64,000 nucleotides of DNA from Edwardiiplasma whartonense (GTDB taxonomy: Bacteria > Bacillota_I > Bacilli_A > Mycoplasmatales > Mycoplasmataceae): assembly GCF_023566315.1 (NCBI RefSeq), contig NZ_JAKNSU010000001.1; one strand, given 5' to 3'. The number at the start of each line of letters is the position of its first letter. Position 1 is the stretch's first letter. Made by a program: the position numbers and the translations under genes. Under the pieces are notes generated by a model, which made no database searches, was not told where the DNA came from, and was given only the letters and a program-made list of their open reading frames with translations. Below, piece by piece: positions 9,998 through 21,276 of the stretch.

Positions 9998-11935
9998 ATG
10001 GCTGAGAAAAATACTACCGCTTATAATGATGATTCGATTGAAGTTTTAGAAGGATTAGAAGCAGTTCGTAAACGTCCTGGAATGTATATTGGATCAACTG
10101 ATACTCGCGGATTACACCACTTGGTTTGAGAAATTGTCGATAACTCAATTGATGAAGTGATGGCAGGATTTGCGACTAAGATTAACGTCACAATGGAAAA
10201 AGATGGTTCAATTACTGTTGAAGACAATGGTCGGGGTGTCCCAATTGGAATGAACAAGAAGTTAAAAAAGTCCACTCCTGAAGTGATTTTTTCTGTACTC
10301 CATGCTGGAGGAAAGTTTGGTGGTGGAGGTTATAAAACCTCTGGAGGATTACACGGGGTTGGTTCAAGTGTAGTTAATGCTTTGTCAACGCGTTTTGATG
10401 TCACGATTTATCGTGAAGGAGAAATCAACGAAATTAAGTTTAAAAATGGTGGTAAACTTGCCAAACCCTTAACTAAAGTAGGAACGACTAAAAAAACTGG
10501 AACCACAATTAATTTCTTACCAGATCCAACTATCTTTTCATCAACCAAATTCCATTTTTCAACCATTAGTGAACGTTTGAAAGAATCGGCTTTTCTTTCT
10601 TCTGGTTTAGAAATTCACTTAACTCAATTAAATGGTGAAGTAAAACAAGTTGATTATAAATTCACTAACGGGTTAGCTGAATTTGTTAAAGAACTAATTC
10701 ATAACCACACCCCGATAACTCCTGTGGTGCAACTTCAAGGTAATGAAAAAGGGATTGATGTGGAAATCGCTTTAAGTTACACTGAAGACTATAAAGAAAA
10801 TGTTTTAGGATTTGCGAACAACGTTAAGACAGTTGATGGTGGGACGCATTTAACTGGATTCAAAACTGGATTGAATAAAGCAATCAATAACTATGCGTTA
10901 GAAATTGGTTTATTGAAAGAAAAAGATGCTCGCTTGGATAGTAATGATTTAAAAGAAGGTTTAACTGCAATTGTTAGTGTCAAGGTTCCTGAAGAATTAA
11001 TTCAATATGAGGGTCAAACTAAAGGTAAGTTAGGAACTAGTGAAGCAAGAGCTGCTACTGAAACAATCATGAATCAGAATTTTACTTTTTGACTAAAAGA
11101 AAACAAAGAGTTAGCGACGACGATTATTGAAAAAGCTTTATTAGCACGGAAAGCTCGTGAAGAAGCACGGAAAGCACGTCAAGCAATTCGGAACGCGAAA
11201 GGAAAAAACAAAACCAAAGCAATGCTTGGAAAACTAATGGCAGCTTCTGGTAAAGATAAAACAAAAAACGAATTATTCTTAGTCGAAGGAGATTCTGCTG
11301 CGGGAAGTGCTCGTAAGGGAAGAGATTCGAAGATTCAGGCAATCCTACCTTTAAAAGGAAAGGTAATTAACTCTGAAAAAGCAAAACTTACAGATTTATT
11401 GAAAAACGAAGAAATCAATACCATCATTAGTGCAATTGGCGCTGGGGTTGGTAGTGAATTTGATTTAGAAGATAGTAATTATCAAAAGATTATTATTATG
11501 ACTGATGCTGATACTGATGGAGCGCACATTCAAACCTTATTATTAACTTTCTTTTATCGTTACATGAGAGAATTGATTGAAGAACACCAGGTTTATATTG
11601 CTCTACCTCCTTTATACCAAATTATTTTTAGTGACCAGAAGTCAATTTATTTGTGAGATGAAAGTGATTTAGAAAAATTTGTCCAGGCTAATCAAAATAA
11701 ACGCTATGAATTAAAACGGTTTAAAGGCTTAGGAGAAATGGATGATACCCAGTTGTGAGAAACTACAATGGACCCAAGTTCACGGAAGTTAATTCAGGTT
11801 GATTTAGAAGATGGTCATGCTGCTGACCGCGCGTTTAAAGTTTTAATGGGTGATAATGTCGAAAAAAGAAAAGAGTGAATTCAAGAAAACATTAAGTTTA
11901 CACTTGAAGATGAAGAAGCTGGCATTATCTTATAA
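9998..11935 (+). CDS. parE: DNA topoisomerase IV subunit B
   Basis: A 645-residue GHKL-type topoisomerase subunit that supplies the ATPase and TOPRIM parts of topoisomerase IV, needed to decatenate daughter chromosomes. Seen: EGLEAVRKRPGMYIGST at residues 17-33, the ATP site EIVDNSIDE and DNGRGVP, the lid motif GLHGVGSSVVNAL, then TOPRIM EGDSAAGSARKGRD and DADTDGAH, and the C-terminal RFKGLGEMD. GyrB is the alternative, but the cluster with parC makes ParE the better call. The canonical second Gly of EGDSAGG is Ala here. The RBS is AGGAG, 8 bases before ATG. Unusually, an unrelated gene separates it from parC. Confidence 0.93.
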
Positions 11936-11963
11936 AATAGTTAACAAGAGAGAAGGCAAAAAA

Positions 11964-12884
11964 ATGAAAAAAGTGTTAAACAATCAAATAAGTGATGTTA
12001 TTGAGGAGTTAAATCATCAAGCTGATGAATTAAAACAGTTTCTCGGGTTTGTTCCTAATCATTATTTGATTAGTGTTAGTAATGATGAAAGAATCTTGAT
12101 TGAAGTAGTTTCTTCCCGAATGGATGGCGCTAAAACAATCATTAATAAAGTTGAAATATTAGTTGAAGATGAAGCAAGTACAACCTGATTTTTTCAAGTT
12201 GCTAACCGTCAACAAACTTTGTTAAAAATTATTCTTGATAAAGTAATTACTTATAATACTCAAGAAAAGTTATATCTTCTTGATACCAAGGATGAGAAGT
12301 GAAAGGTTAATAACAAAAAGTTATTCAGAAAACGAACTGTACAACAATTAATTAGTTTAGCTCACTTAGATTTTTTTAATTTATTAGCAGGTTATCAAAC
12401 AGTGGATATTAAAGAATTGGTCCAACCCTTAGAACAAGAAACTAAAACTTCAATAGAACAAAAGATTGTGGTTGAAACTAAAACAATCAAAGATGCAATT
12501 TTCCGGATTAATTTTTTTGAAGGTTCACCAAAATTTCATCTTGACCTCTCTTCTGCACAAAAAAGTTCTAAAATAAAAGTATTATTAAATGAACAACAGT
12601 TATTGAAATTAAACTTCAACTGAACTCGTAATAGTTTAGCAACGCTTTATGAGGGTTTAATTACTTATAGTAAAACAACAAAACTCTTGATTACAACTTT
12701 GGATTTTTATCGAAAGGCTGAAAGTCTTCAAGAACCAGTAGTTTACACCAGTAAACTATTCTCTAAACAATGATTGTTGACTGATGGTGGAAAAATCTTG
12801 AATCAAGTTTTAGATTTAGGATCATTACTACAGGTTCTAACCACCATTTGGTTTAACCAACCAAAATCCAATGCTGGAAAATAA
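11964..12884 (+). CDS. Unknown protein inserted between parE and parC
   Basis: A 306-residue, probably cytoplasmic protein that I do not recognise. Four TGA codons are read as Trp. The frame is open further upstream to 11850, but that part overlaps parE; the ATG at 11964 has a site at GAGAGAAGGC and lies just after the parE stop. It looks mixed alpha/beta, with no membrane segment. It starts 28 bases after parE and ends 21 bases before parC, so it should share their transcript. ParE and ParC genes are normally adjacent, so the place of this gene suggests a role with topoisomerase IV or a lineage-specific insertion. Which of these holds cannot be told from the sequence. Confidence 0.75.
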
Positions 12885-12905
12885 CTATTTAAGAAAGGCT
12901 ACTAA

Positions 12906-15611
12906 ATGGCTAAACAAAACTCTGATTTAACAAAAAACAACGAAATTATTTCTTTTCCAATTGATGATTTAATGGAAGATCGTTTTGGTCGTTATGCTAA
13001 ATATATTATCCAAGACCGGGCTTTACCTGATGTACGTGATGGTTTAAAACCTGTGCAACGTCGGATCTTGTACGGGATGAGTGAGTTGAAAATCTTTTAT
13101 AACAAACCAACTCTTAAATCAGCTCGAATTGTTGGAGATGTGATGGGTAAATATCATCCCCATGGTGATAGTTCGATTTATGAAGCAATGGTGCGAATGT
13201 CTCAGGATTGAAAGATGGGCGTTCCGTTAGTAAGAATGCAGGGAAATAACGGTTCAATTGATGGTGATAGTGCTGCAGCATACCGTTATACTGAAGCAAA
13301 ACTGCAAAAAATTTCTGAGTTATTATTAAGTGATTTAGATAAAGATACAGTTGAATTTGCTCCAAACTATGATGATAAGTTAAAAGAACCAACCGTACTA
13401 CCAGCTTATTTTCCAAATATTTTGGTTAATGGATCGACTGGAATTGCTGCAGGATATGCCACAAACATGCCCCCTCATAATCTTAATGAAGTGGTTGATG
13501 TAACAATTGCTTATATCAAAAACCCGGAGTTAACTTTAAAAGAAGCGATGAAATTTTTAAAGGGTCCTGATTTCCCTACGGGAGGAATTATTCAGGGTGT
13601 TGATGGGGTCAAGAATGCCTTTCATAAGGGTCGGGGAAAAGTTATCTTAAACTCAAAATGACACGAAGAAAAACACGCGTTAATTATTGATGAAATTCCT
13701 TATGAAGTAATTAAACAAGATTTAGTTAAAGATATTGGTCTGGTGGCTGATGAAAATCCTGGGTTGGAAATCAAAGAAGTGATAGATGAATCAGGAAGAG
13801 AACACGCCATTCGAATTGCGATTTATTTAAGTGCAAAAGCTAATCTAGAAGTCGTAAGAAAAGTTTTATTTAAACAAACTAACCTTTCAATCTCTTATAA
13901 CTATAACAACGTGGTGATTATTAATAAACAACCTCGTCAAGTGGGATTATTAGAAATCTTAGATTCTTATGTTAATCATTATGTCGATGTTTATCAAAAG
14001 AAAACTAAGTATAACCTTAACAAAGCGCTTGAGCGTTTAGAAATTGTTGAAGGTTTGATCAAAACGATGGGAAATTTAGATGCAGTAATTAAAACCATTC
14101 GCGCTAGTGATAACCGTGGTAATGCCATGACAAACTTAATCCAAAGTTATGACTTTAGTCAGGCCCAAGCGCAAGCAATTGTAGATATGCAACTTTATCG
14201 GCTAACTTCAACTGATGTTGTTAAACTAGAACAAGAGCAAAAAGAATTAAAGGGTTTAATTAAAGAATATAAAACTTTATTAAAAGATGATTTAGCGTTA
14301 AACCAAGCAATTATTGATGATTTAAATCAAGTTAAAGCCTCATATGGTCGTCCTCGTCGTTCGGTGATTGAAAAAGAAGTTGAAAACTTAGAAGTTGAAA
14401 TTAAAGATACGATTGTGGAAAAAACTTTGCACCTCTACCTTTCTAGGGATGGGTATTTAAAAGCAATTAGTAATGATGTTTATGGTAAAAACGAAATTGA
14501 AACTTTTGGTCGCAAACCTGGTGATGCGTGAATTTATCACCAAGAAGTTTCTAACATGGACCAGTTAATTGCGGTGTCGAACCAAGGAAATTACTATTCA
14601 ATTCCCTTGTTTAAAGTCGGGTTTAGTAAATGAAAAGATAACGGAATTCATATTAATGAGTTTGCTTCTATGGGTGGTGAGGAAGTGGTTTTAACTGCTT
14701 TTTGTTTGCATGATTTTGCTTCCAGTCAAGGACAGTTATTATTAGGAACCAAACAAGGGTTAACTAAACGAGTGGTTCTGAGTGATTTAGAAACTAAAAG
14801 TTTTAACAAAGGTTTTAGAATTATGAAACTAGCTCAGGGTGATGAAGTAGTTAGTGCTAATTTAATCGCATCTGAAACTAAATATGTGGGAGTAGTGAGC
14901 AAAACTGGTTATGGAGTACGGTATAGTTTAGAAGATATCCCGATTCAAGGATTGAATTCTAAGGGAGTAAAAGCTTCTAGTAAAGATGATTTAATTAGCG
15001 GTGTAGTCCCTTTAACTCCACAAGAACAAGTTTTATTCTTAACTCAACAAGATAGCTACCAACGTCTAAGTCAAGACCAACTCCCCCTTTATGTTCGTCC
15101 CAAGAAAGGCGTTAAGTTGTTTACTCCTTTGAAGAGCAAACCAGAAGTAATCAGTAAGGTCTTTAATGTTAATTTAGATGATGAACTTGTTTTATTAAAC
15201 GCTGATGATGACATTAAGGCTTTACCAATTAAAGCCACCAAAGTCGGACAATTAGGAGCAACAGCTACCAAATTGCCAATTAAGCAAGTTGTTGATGCTT
15301 ATGTGATTGCTCGTGAAATGATTGATCCACACACTAAGGTTTTAGGAAGTGAAGAATATGTTGGGGAACAAACTTCTTCAATTCTGGTAGAACCAAAAAC
15401 TGCTAAGGTTAAAAAAACTAAAAAAGTAACCCTTGAGACAAAACAAAAAGTTGATTCACAATTGCAAGAAGATATCGAAAAAAAAGTTAATAGCTTAGGT
15501 TCTTCTCTTCTTGATGACTTTGATTTTGGATTAACCACAAAGAATAATGTTGATGAAACTCAGTTGAATTTTGATGATTTATTAGCTGATGAAGACGATA
15601 ATAAGGTTTAA
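12906..15611 (+). CDS. parC: DNA topoisomerase IV subunit A
   Basis: A 901-residue type IIA topoisomerase cleavage subunit. Seen: the N-terminal ALPDVRDGLKPVQRRILYGM, the helix-turn-helix region ARIVGDVMGKYHPHGDSSIYE (quinolone-resistance region), and the catalytic Tyr126 in AAAYRYTE. These are followed by VNGSTGIAAGYATNMPPHN, a long coiled coil, and the C-terminal beta-pinwheel repeats (GFRIMKLAQGDEV, GVRYSLEDIPIQGLNSKGVK). The last 80 residues are an extra acidic and lysine-rich tail beyond the pinwheel. Family knowledge: it forms the A2B2 enzyme with ParE that unlinks chromosomes. Trp codons are mainly TGA. It is the last gene of the 9445-15611 run. Confidence 0.94.
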
Positions 15612-15636
15612 ATTAGTTACTTAACCAGAAAACCTT

Positions 15637-15642
15637 TATAAT
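15637..15642 (+). promoter_or_regulatory. Probable -10 element for the 15686 membrane gene
   Basis: A TATAAT hexamer 43 bases upstream of the ATG, in the only gap after parC. No clear -35 is seen. Confidence 0.4.
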
Positions 15643-15685
15643 AAAGAAAGATAAAAAAAGATAAGGAAAAAGGAGTAGATAAAAA

Positions 15686-16474
15686 ATGAAAGATACTACT
15701 GTAGAAAAAAAAGTAAAAACAAAAAAGCATAAAGTTGATTGAAAGATGTTTTATCCAATTATTGGAATTCTTTTATTTGGTGCTTTATCTTTAATTGCTT
15801 TTGTTAGCATGGGGTTCGGGGTAAAAAATTCAACAACAGTTTTAGGAGCTCCTGTTTCTTTATTAATTCCGATTGGTAATTTAACTGATCATAACCCTAC
15901 TTATGGAGCAACGGTTGCAGGAATTGTGATTGCTTGAATTACAATCATTGTTCCTTTTGCGATGATGTTTTGAAGTCCAAGTCCGAAATTAACCAAATGA
16001 TTGGGAATTATTCCAATGGTTTTAACAGTTCTAGCAGGAGTCTTGATGTTGGCTGGAATCGGTTTATTCATTCGAGATTTTCAGAGTTTTGATGGATTAG
16101 CTACTTATAAGGTTAATGGTGGGGCGATTGCGGGAATCGTGGTTGTTTTGGTTATTGGGTGATTGATTGCCTTAGCTGGAATTACGCGTGGATTCTTCAA
16201 TTTCAACTTCTGAACTGTTAAAATGTTTAACAAAACCAGAACCAATAAAGAAAATAATCCTCAATCATTAGGTGATTCTGCATCAGTTTCTGCAACTTCA
16301 ACTACTAATCCGAAGTTAAATAATCAAACTACTAAGGTTAAACCAGTGGTACAACAAGAATCAAGTGTTCCTAGTTCATCACCAATTGAACCAAGTCCAG
16401 TTTTGTCAGAAATTGATGACGATCAAACGATTACGATTGGTGGTTTTAACCAAAATAGCACTCCAATTAAATAA
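15686..16474 (+). CDS. Four-helix membrane protein with acidic tail
   Basis: A 262-residue protein with no family that I recognise. Seen: a lysine-rich N terminus, then about four membrane segments (MFYPIIGILLFGALSLIAF; ATVAGIVIAWITIIVPFAMMF; LGIIPMVLTVLAGVLMLAGIGLF; GAIAGIVVVLVIGWLIALAGI), and a 75-residue Ser/Thr/Pro/Asn-rich tail ending in acidic residues. The tail is probably cytoplasmic. TGA codons in the membrane segments are read as Trp. AAAAAGGAG precedes the ATG. The next gene encodes a protein of similar layout with a similar first helix (SLIAF...GF), so the two may be old paralogues. Confidence 0.8.
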
Positions 16475-16478
16475 CTAT

Positions 16479-16504
16479 AAAAATCACTTCTAAAAGTGAT
16501 TTTT
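16479..16504 (+). terminator. Terminator after the 15686 membrane gene
   Basis: 10-11-bp stem AAAAATCACTT with loop CTAA; the right arm ends in five Ts. Confidence 0.8.
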
Positions 16505-16588
16505 ATTAAGGATAAGAAATTTGTTCTGTTTATTAAGTTGCAATTGTTTTATACTTAAAGATATTAAAGAAAAGGAAAGGAAAAGAAT

Positions 16589-17128
16589 ATGAAAATTAAC
16601 TTTAGAATGTTATGAGCCACTTTAGGAATTCTAGGCTTTTTGGTGTTCTCATTAATCGCTTTTGAATTAATTGGTTTTGCTACTAGCACTGATGGAGGAG
16701 ATGGTTATTCAATTTTGCATACTGCAAGACTAAGTGACTTAAACCATGCTTCAGGAAAGATGTTAGATATTTATGGTTTAGGAATCGCTGGGTTAGTTGT
16801 TGCTTTTTCAGCTCTTGCGCTTCCGTTAGTGGGCTTCTTTTTGGGGAAAATGCCTAAAACTAATGCTGCTTTGGGAGGGGTAGCGTTGTTTTTAGAAGTC
16901 ATTGGAGCTGCTTTAATGATTACTGCAATTTCGCTATTTATTACTGCTTCTGGAACTTTGGTAATTGATGATCGAAAAACTGGTTCAACTTTTATCAACC
17001 CTAAGGATAATTTTTCTGGTACTTTAATTGCTGCAGATTACGTGTTATTAGGTCTTGGTTTAGGAATTTCCTTGGGTGGAGTGGCAGCGGCTTTCTTTAA
17101 AATGAGTAATAAATCTAAAAGTAAATAG
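16589..17128 (+). CDS. Small four-helix membrane protein
   Basis: A 179-residue protein with four hydrophobic segments: residues 7-31, GIAGLVVAFSALALPLVGFFLG, ALGGVALFLEVIGAALMITAISLF and DYVLLGLGLGISLGGVAAAFF. It ends in a basic tail. The hydrophilic loop after helix 1 (STDGGDGYSILHTARLSDLNHASGK) is probably external. Its first helix resembles that of the preceding gene, suggesting divergence from a common ancestor. It has its own terminator. No function can be given. Confidence 0.75.
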
Positions 17129-17177
17129 ATTAATCTAAATTGAACTAAGAATAAAGTTTTCATTTATTCTCTTATTG

Positions 17178-17207
17178 AAATCTAACCTTAATAAGGTTAG
17201 ATTTTTT
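17178..17207 (+). terminator. Terminator after the 16589 membrane gene
   Basis: Stem AAATCTAACC paired with GGTTAGATTT around a TTAATAA centre, followed by a T-run. Confidence 0.85.
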
Positions 17208-17889
17208 AATCATTGGTATAAAAACGATAAAATTATCAGTATAATCGCTTTGATGTTTAGAAAAGAATAATAAAAAGTCTTAATTAGAGATTTTTCTAAA
17301 AACTATTTAATTTTTGGAAAAAGTTATTGTTTGTGGAAAACTAAAAATAAGTATCAAAATAAAAAGGTTTATATTTGCTATTTTTCTTAAAATACAACTT
17401 TTTAGTCTTTTTTGGTGTTTTAATAACGAAAAAGTGTAATACTAAAATTAGCAATTAAGGAGAAATTTTAAAAAGAATTTCTGTGGAATTGACGATAGCA
17501 GAAATGGTTATTTTTGTTAACAAGTTTAGTTTTCACAAAAACTTTGCAAAGTTTTAAATTAATTGCGAATCGGTAAAATAGCTTAGGATATAAACTGTTA
17601 GGTACTTTGCTTTCTACTATTAAAAATGGTAAAAAACAAGTGAATTATCACTAAACCTTGCTGATTAATTAGCTTTGGATTCATGATTCAAGGTTATGAG
17701 TTATGACTTTTAGTCATCAACATTATGAGGTCTTTGGACCAGTAATGGATGTTTGGTATGTGAATGCTATTCAGGCTCAGCAAAACTAATTAATTAAAAT
17801 CAGCTTTGGTTTTTAGTACCTTATAAGTTTTTTTACTAGAAATTGTGCTTTTCAATAATAATGATGCCAAAAAAGTTATTGAAATCACT

Positions 17890-17931
17890 AAACTTTATTA
17901 AGATCTGAAGCCTGTACAGATAATAAAGTTT
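17890..17931. other. Hairpin in the gene-free region
   Basis: Fifteen paired bases with a 2-base bulge (AG at 17901-17902) and a 9-base loop at 17908-17916. The inner arm is ATCTG/CAGAT and the outer arm is AAACTTTATT/AATAAAGTTT. Only a short T-run follows, so it could be a weak terminator or part of a structured RNA. Confidence 0.5.
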
Positions 17932-17964
17932 AATAACCAAGTAGTGGTGAGTGGGACTTAAAAG

Positions 17965-17987
17965 TTAATGTTTTCGTCCAACATTAA
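17965..17987. other. Small hairpin in the gene-free region
   Basis: 8-bp stem TTAATGTT/AACATTAA with loop TTCGTCC, 34 bases after the previous hairpin. Confidence 0.35.
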
Positions 17988-18042
17988 TTAAAAAATCGTC
18001 ATTTTAATTCTTGATTAACTCGCCATTAGTCATTTTGATGAT

Positions 18043-18073
18043 AAAAAAAGCAGTCCTCTGCTCAAGGATTGCA
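18043..18073 (-). terminator. Candidate minus-strand terminator in the gene-free region
   Basis: On the minus strand, GCAATCCT and AGGACTGC form a stem with one A-C mismatch, followed by seven Ts. On the plus strand the same pairing is a G-T wobble, but there the A-run precedes the stem. It suggests a transcript coming from the right. Confidence 0.4.
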
Positions 18074-18902
18074 ACAATTCTCTCTACAAAATACAAACAT
18101 ACACAAGTCGTTTACTTTTGATATAAACTTAATTTCTTAGTTAGTTTTAAATATTGTGGATGAAGTTGATTGATAATGACAATCAACAAGATCTGTTCGG
18201 ACTGATCGTTTCTACTAATTAGGCTTGCTCTCTAACCTAATTAAATATTTATGATACCCTACCCCAACTAGTTTTACCAGCGTTTAAGTAAGTAAAAAAA
18301 GAATTTTTTAAAACTAATTCTCTCTCTAATCTCATGTTTTAATCACTATTCTTGTTAATTTTATTCTTATGGTTGGTCAAACAATTTAATTGGATCTGGG
18401 TGTTGATAAACTAATGTAAATGCATTGTTCTCTTAATTAAATTTCTATAGGATTTATTCCTAGATGCTCTCTTTCAAACCTTTATTTATGCCGCTAAAGG
18501 TGATGTCTATTGCTCGTCAAGTCCTAATTTCTTTATTTTAACAACAGAATTGCCATGAATTCTGCGTTGATTGAAATATGGACAGTGGTTATCTTCCAAG
18601 AGTTTTTGCTCTCTCTTATTTTTAACTTTTGGTTTCATGATAACTACACATTATTTTCTTAAAACAATTCTCTTTAATATTTTTTATTAAATTTTTCTCT
18701 CCAAAAAGTTAACCATCATCATCTACTATGGTTATGCTTGTTAGTAGTTGTTTCTAATTAGATCAAGTGTTTATTGCTCTAAAAATGCTTTGTCAATCAA
18801 TTAGAATCACTATTTAAATTGATATCCTAAATCTTTGTTGTTATATGGGTTTAGAGTTATTAAACAAACTAAAGTGCTAGCTAGTGCTAAGGTATTTTTA
18901 CC

Positions 18903-18930
18903 AAAAGAGTGGGTTAAACCACTCTTTTTT
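18903..18930 (+). terminator. Plus-strand terminator with no gene in front of it
   Basis: 10-bp stem AAAAGAGTGG/CCACTCTTTT with loop GTTAAA (18913-18918) and a six-T tail. It lies upstream of recD2 and ends no recognised gene, which suggests an RNA transcript or a decayed gene from the 17.2-18.9 kb stretch. Confidence 0.8.
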
Positions 18931-18996
18931 CTTGTTTGGACTTTGTCTTGATTTAGGTTTGATAAAATTAAAGCAACAAAGAAAGTGGATGGAAAA

Positions 18997-21276
18997 ATGA
19001 GTGCACAAGATGAAACACAACCTTTAATCCTTTCTGGAACAATTACTAAATTTCTCTTTCAAAACCAAGCTGGGTGGGGAGTAGCACTTTTTAAAAGTGA
19101 TGAACAAAGTAATGCTTCAGTAAAAATTAAGGGCCAAATTGGTAGTTTACAAGCTCATGTGAATTATGAATTAACAGGAGAATTTGAAGACAATAACAAG
19201 TATGGAAAGAGTTTTAATGTTTTGAGTGCCTCACTGGGGGTTGGTAAAAGCAAAACTCAAGTGATTAACTATCTTTCAAGTGCCTTGTTTCCTGGAATTG
19301 GAAGACAAGCAGCAACCTTAATTGCTGAACACTATCAGGATAATGTCATTGAAAAAATCAATGCTGACCCTGATAGTTTAACTTTAGTTAAAGGTTTAAG
19401 TTCTCAAAAGGTTAGTTTAATTCAACACGTTTTAGCCCAGATTGTTAATCAGAACCAGTTAACAAAAATTTTCTATGAACAAAACCTTAAAATTGATTTT
19501 TATAACTATTTAAAAGAACACAGTGAAAGTGATACTGAAATTGATGAAATTTTAACTAATAGTTTCTATGAATATGCCTATGATCACCACTTAACTCCTT
19601 TTAGTGAAGTGGAAAAAGTAGCGGTTTATTTTGAAAAACTAAGTGTCGATGATCCCAAACGTCTTGCGTGAGCTGCTCACAACCAGAGTGAAGAACTCTT
19701 GTATGAGTCTGGTAATACTTACACGAATGTAAAAAAATTAACTCTCAAACTACAAACTTATACCCACCAGTTTGATTCTGAAGTTATCTATCAAGGATTG
19801 TTAAAAGCGAAGGAACTCAAACTGCTTTACTTTATTGACCAGAGGATTTATTCTGCAGAATCTTGAAATGATGAAAATTTAATTGCCACAACAATTAAAC
19901 AACGTATCGAAGCACAAGAAGGTTTGTTAGTTGATGAAAAAGTACTTGACTCTTTAATTGCTAAAGTTGAAGCAGAACTTGCTCTTGAATTGAAATTACC
20001 AGAATTTAAGTATGACCAAGAACAACAACAGGCGTTAAAAATGGCTGTTGAGAAAAATTTCTTACTTTTAACTGGTGGTCCAGGAACTGGAAAAACCACG
20101 GTAATTAAAGGAATTTATAAACTTTTAACTTATTTAAATGATCGAATTAAGATTCGGGTAGCTGCACCAACAGGACGAGCAAGTGCTAGGTTAAACGAAA
20201 TTGATGATCATTTAAAAGCAACAACTATTCACAAACTTTTAGGTGCTGAAGAGAATAAAACGTTTCGGTTTAATCGTGATCATCAGTTTGATTTCGACTG
20301 TCTAATTCTTGATGAAGCCTCAATGATTGAAAACTTCTTGTTTGCTCGGGTAAGTGAGGCTAGTCTTGGGGTGGAAAAAATTATTTTGGTTGGTGATCAA
20401 AACCAACTACCAAGTGTGGGATATGGCGATTTGTTTGCTAATTTGTTAGCAGTTGAACAGTTAAGTCAAGTGCGCTTGACTAATCCTTATCGTCAAAAGA
20501 ATGGTAATGGGATTATTGATTTAGCGTACAAGGTTTTAAATAAAGAGATTCAAACTCCTGATGATTTAAAAAGATTGAGTAATGTTGAAGTTATTTTTGA
20601 TCAAAGTGTTGAAGAACAAGCAAAAACTCTTGAAGAACTTTTTTGTAAGTTTGTTAAAAGTGCTCCAGCGACAAACTTGTTAAACATTCAGGTGATTGCT
20701 CCTTTTTATAAGGGTAATTTGGGGATTAATACTTTAAATGCCATCTTGCAAGACAGTTATCAAGAAAAAGTTTTGAAAAAAACCCCAGAAGTTTTAACTT
20801 CTCAAACTTTAGTTAAGAAGAACCTTCGCTTTAGTCAGGATGACAAGATTATGTATCTAGTCAATGATAGTGATTTAGGATTGAGTAATGGGGATGTAGG
20901 AATCATTGAAAGTATTACTCTCGTTAATAATCACTTAGAAGACACAATGGTTAAGTTTAATGATTTAACCAAACAATTTCACGCTGATAACTTTAACTTT
21001 ACAGGTTTAAGTTATGCTTGTAGTGTTCATAAAACCCAAGGGAGTGAATATCAGAACGTGATTTTAGTTTTGGAAAAAGGAATGAACCAAATGTTTTTGA
21101 CCAATCAATTGATTTATACTGCAATCACTCGGGCAAAGAAAAGTTTGACTATCCTTGGTGATTTTGATACTTTCTACCAAGGAATTAATAAAAGAAATAT
21201 TGTGCGAAGCACGACTTTAACCAGTAAAATAAAAGAGCAATTACTTGCAAGTAAGGAGAATAATCATGATTATTAA
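18997..21276 (+). CDS. recD2: RecD2-type 5'-3' DNA helicase (SF1B)
   Basis: A 759-residue RecD-like helicase without RecBC, active in DNA repair. Seen: an N-terminal OB-like domain (residues 9-75), helix-hairpin-helix segments around SALFPGIGRQAA, then Walker A GGPGTGKTT at residues 360-368, APTGRASARL, Walker B LILDEASM, VGDQNQLPSVGYGD, and the C-terminal motif YACSVHKTQGSEYQNVIL with YTAITRAKKSL. The length is typical of RecD2. A GTG at 18985 is also in frame. I prefer ATG 18997, but the choice is not certain. The nagA ATG lies inside its last codons (11-base overlap), so the two are co-transcribed. Confidence 0.92.

Larger units (their letters stand above)
17208..18996. other. 1.8-kb stretch without a credible gene
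   Basis: Both strands are broken every few dozen codons by TAA or TAG, even with TGA read as Trp. What it holds: three hairpins at 17890-18072, a strong plus-strand terminator at 18903-18930, and about eight copies of a CTCTCT-type motif between 18077 and 18702. A few short protein-like pieces exist, for example minus strand near 18639-18510 (KNKREQKLLEDNHCPYFNQR) and plus strand near 17715-17788 (HYEVFGPVMDVWYVNAIQ). They may be remains of a decayed gene or mobile element. I looked for RNase P RNA, tmRNA and SRP RNA cores and saw none. Confidence 0.6.

Noticed and set aside
11850..11963. Upstream extension of the unknown gene between parE and parC
   Set aside because: It overlaps the end of parE and has no better start; the ATG at 11964 has a ribosome site.
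17560..17800. Possible small protein around HYEVFGPVMDVWYVNAIQ
   Set aside because: Stops interrupt it in all three frames within about 30 codons and no ribosome site precedes it; at most a gene remnant.
17320..18170. DnaA-box-like TGTGGA sequences suggesting an origin
   Set aside because: No TTATCCACA match and no dnaA, dnaN or rpmH nearby.
18077..18702. CRISPR array, because of recurring short motifs
   Set aside because: The repeated core is only about 8-10 bases, spacing is irregular and no cas genes are present.
17208..18996. RNase P RNA, tmRNA or SRP RNA in the long empty stretch
   Set aside because: I looked for the conserved GAGGAAAGTCC core, a tRNA-like end with GGTTCGA and the SRP tetraloop core on both strands and did not see them.
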